A DNA stretch of 64,000 bases from Calvatia gigantea (lineage: Eukaryota > Basidiomycota > Agaricomycetes > Agaricales > Lycoperdaceae): the NCBI GenBank assembly GCA_025093985.1, contig JACAAK010000005.1:1240001-1304000 (forward strand). The letters run 5' to 3'. A program made the position numbers and the translations under genes. The notes under the pieces are model-generated. The model saw nothing but the letters and a program-made list of their open reading frames with translations. It did no database searches and was not told where the DNA came from. Position 1 is the stretch's first letter, and each line of letters begins with the position of its first letter. Positions 63,501 through 64,000 of the stretch are shown here, in pieces.

Positions 63501-63986
63501 TCAAACTGGAGCCTAGTCGCGATCATTTTCTCAAACAGCTTGCCAAGCGTGTTGAGAAGAACAATAGGCCTAAAGGCCTTGGGTGTAGAGTATGCAGGCT
63601 TACCCGGTTTAGGGATAATAACCGACATAGATTCTTTGAAATACTCTGGCCAGCAACCTAAACGAATACAGGCGCTAGCTAGACGTACGAAGACCGGCAG
63701 GGCATCCCCAAGCACGATCTGTTTGAGCATCCTCCACGTAACGTGGTCGGGGCCCGGCGCTGAAACCTTAGAACAGGCAGACAGAGCGTCCACCAGTTCC
63801 TTGGCTGAGAAGTCCACCCACTCCCGCCGTGTTAGCGTAGGGAGCGGATCAATAACAGGGGTATCACACTCACGCCCGGAAGTAGAGTTGTAAGTACCGT
63901 GAAGGGCCTCCCAGAGGGAGTCCATAGTGTGACAAGGCTCCCCCTGGTAGGAGATAGCCTCGCATGCGGGTAACTTGCGCGCCTTG
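60513..63986 (-). mobile_element. LINE copy Q: tail, 3'UTR and most of ORF2
   Basis: T-run 60513-60533, 3'UTR to 61252 (hairpin 60795-60817) and ORF2 from 61253. The match to the family stops at about 63986 (KARKLPACEA region). The last 14 bases, starting TGTTAAGC, do not match and may begin another insertion. Confidence 0.9.
61253..63985 (-). CDS. LINE ORF2, RT-RNase H part, open to the break (copy Q)
   Basis: About 910 open codons: FRPIVLLN, AFDIVQFFPSLHHD, GQGSALSP and SYVDDG for RT; MATDAS, AELMAI and FTDSIAS for RNase H; CSCGTALEGRYHIFVRC knuckle. The endonuclease region is not in the window. There is no internal stop, so this copy is young. Confidence 0.88.
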   Translation of the reverse strand, partial: KARKLPACEAISYQGEPCHTMDSLWEALHGTYNSTSGRECDTPVIDPLPTLTRREWVDFSAKELVDALSACSKVSAPGPDHVTWRMLKQIVLGDALPVFVRLASACIRLGCWPEYFKESMSVIIPKPGKPAYSTPKAFRPIVLLNTLGKLFEKMIATRLQFDSVKFGVFHPNQLGGVIQRSTEDAGLMLTHIVRAGWAKGLRTSVVAFDIVQFFPSLHHDMLVAILRKQGFAPELVEFFAHYLVGRKTQYCWDSFKSEPFPSDVGVGQGSALSPVLSALYIAPLMWLFDREASRLGTTLLSYVDDGTIIAQSKDWESNLAALKEAYGIIFRLFERFALVLEHDKSEVFHFSRKHGDDNPPIDLGFAPFTGDTPLQPKPYWRYLGFYFDRALTFKEHVRYYSTKALSTVKAMKMLGNSTRGLRPMQKRLLYRSCVVPIATYGFKLWFFKGSRCKAALKSLNVMQRRAALWITGAFRTAPTGAAESFAGLIPIQLHIQKLAVRSDYRIKTLSPNHPLRALMSPEYSGSAKLHTRSIGLMSPATRKKTTGSLVQADASLVNLVEEFEPMASINRPGYRLMDCHPEQVSFMEVKLNAEGNTDPEHMYALNARLRECREDLGIVHMATDASLPLHGKFQAVSSAHVYRQRECLREITRVAGRVTAPDAELMAIALGIHFALKQDDVRLIRVFTDSIASAKLVVDPSTHSGQMLSQGVCVALKRWLSGDPRRGVEFLAVPSSEKWEFHHAVHRHVTSFPQVAYGLRPFTSIARLCKEAVDDVLESWRQLYSTSSYKGRSNMDLASGADPTVPGKPTYLSGGPWLPHVSGSNSLCARAVRAVTGHAPIGLYRVRFFPTESVSCSCGTALEGRYHIFVRCPKHKRELDRPPQTIRELIDFLNMNPGAFAFRPDDAGIG

Positions 63987-64000
63987 TGTTAAGCGCAGGT

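Overview
The window is a eukaryotic, almost certainly fungal, transposon graveyard with no recognisable host gene. It is dominated by one non-LTR retrotransposon (LINE) family of the Tad1/I type. ORF1 carries CCHC zinc knuckles; ORF2 has the order endonuclease, reverse transcriptase, RNase H, C-terminal zinc knuckle; there is a roughly 0.7 kb 3'UTR and a poly(A) tail. About seventeen copies or fragments lie on both strands, many inserted into one another. An Ngaro-like tyrosine-recombinase retrotransposon, an element type common in basidiomycetes, plus Ty1/copia and Tc1/mariner remnants, point to a basidiomycete. That placement is inference; no rRNA, tRNA or host gene confirms it.

Layout. 1-1236: Tc1/mariner transposase C-terminus and AT-rich non-coding sequence. 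1204-6051: decayed LINE copies A-D; copy A carries a solo LTR (1237-1441) with a 5-bp target duplication. 6052-6777: 3' end of a Ty1/copia element. 6778-24138: minus-strand LINE copy E, split by intact plus-strand copy F (8978-15838) and by copy G (16942-20692). 24139-27069: head-to-head copy H, the 3' part of copy I and a scrambled patch (25793-26814). 27070-38750: copy J inserted in copy I, then intact copy K (29006-35863) inserted at the J/I junction. 38751-39188: 3'UTR fragment L. 39189-48229: copy M, interrupted by the Ngaro-like element (39595-46272, split direct repeats) and by a 1,071-bp tRNA-headed element (46967-48037) that ends in the LINE's own 3' tail. 48230-57146: decayed copy N, LINE fragments, two local duplications and unidentified spacers. 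57147-63986: copies O, P and Q.

How the parts work together. Copies F and K have both ORFs open, complete 5' and 3' ends, poly(A) tails and 14-15 bp target duplications, so they are the best candidates for recently active sources. Their ORF2 product would nick DNA and copy RNAs ending in the family's 3' tail. The element at 46967-48037 has a degenerate tRNA-like 5' end with A and B boxes, no TTTT on its transcribed strand, a 3' hairpin, the terminal 20 nt of the LINE, a poly(A) tail and a 17-bp target duplication. It therefore looks like a SINE mobilised by this LINE family and is the strongest novel candidate. Older copies are mostly broken by CGA-to-TGA and CAG/TGG-to-TAG changes, a pattern suggestive of cytosine methylation and deamination. 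Three places look like assembly patches and need read-level checking.
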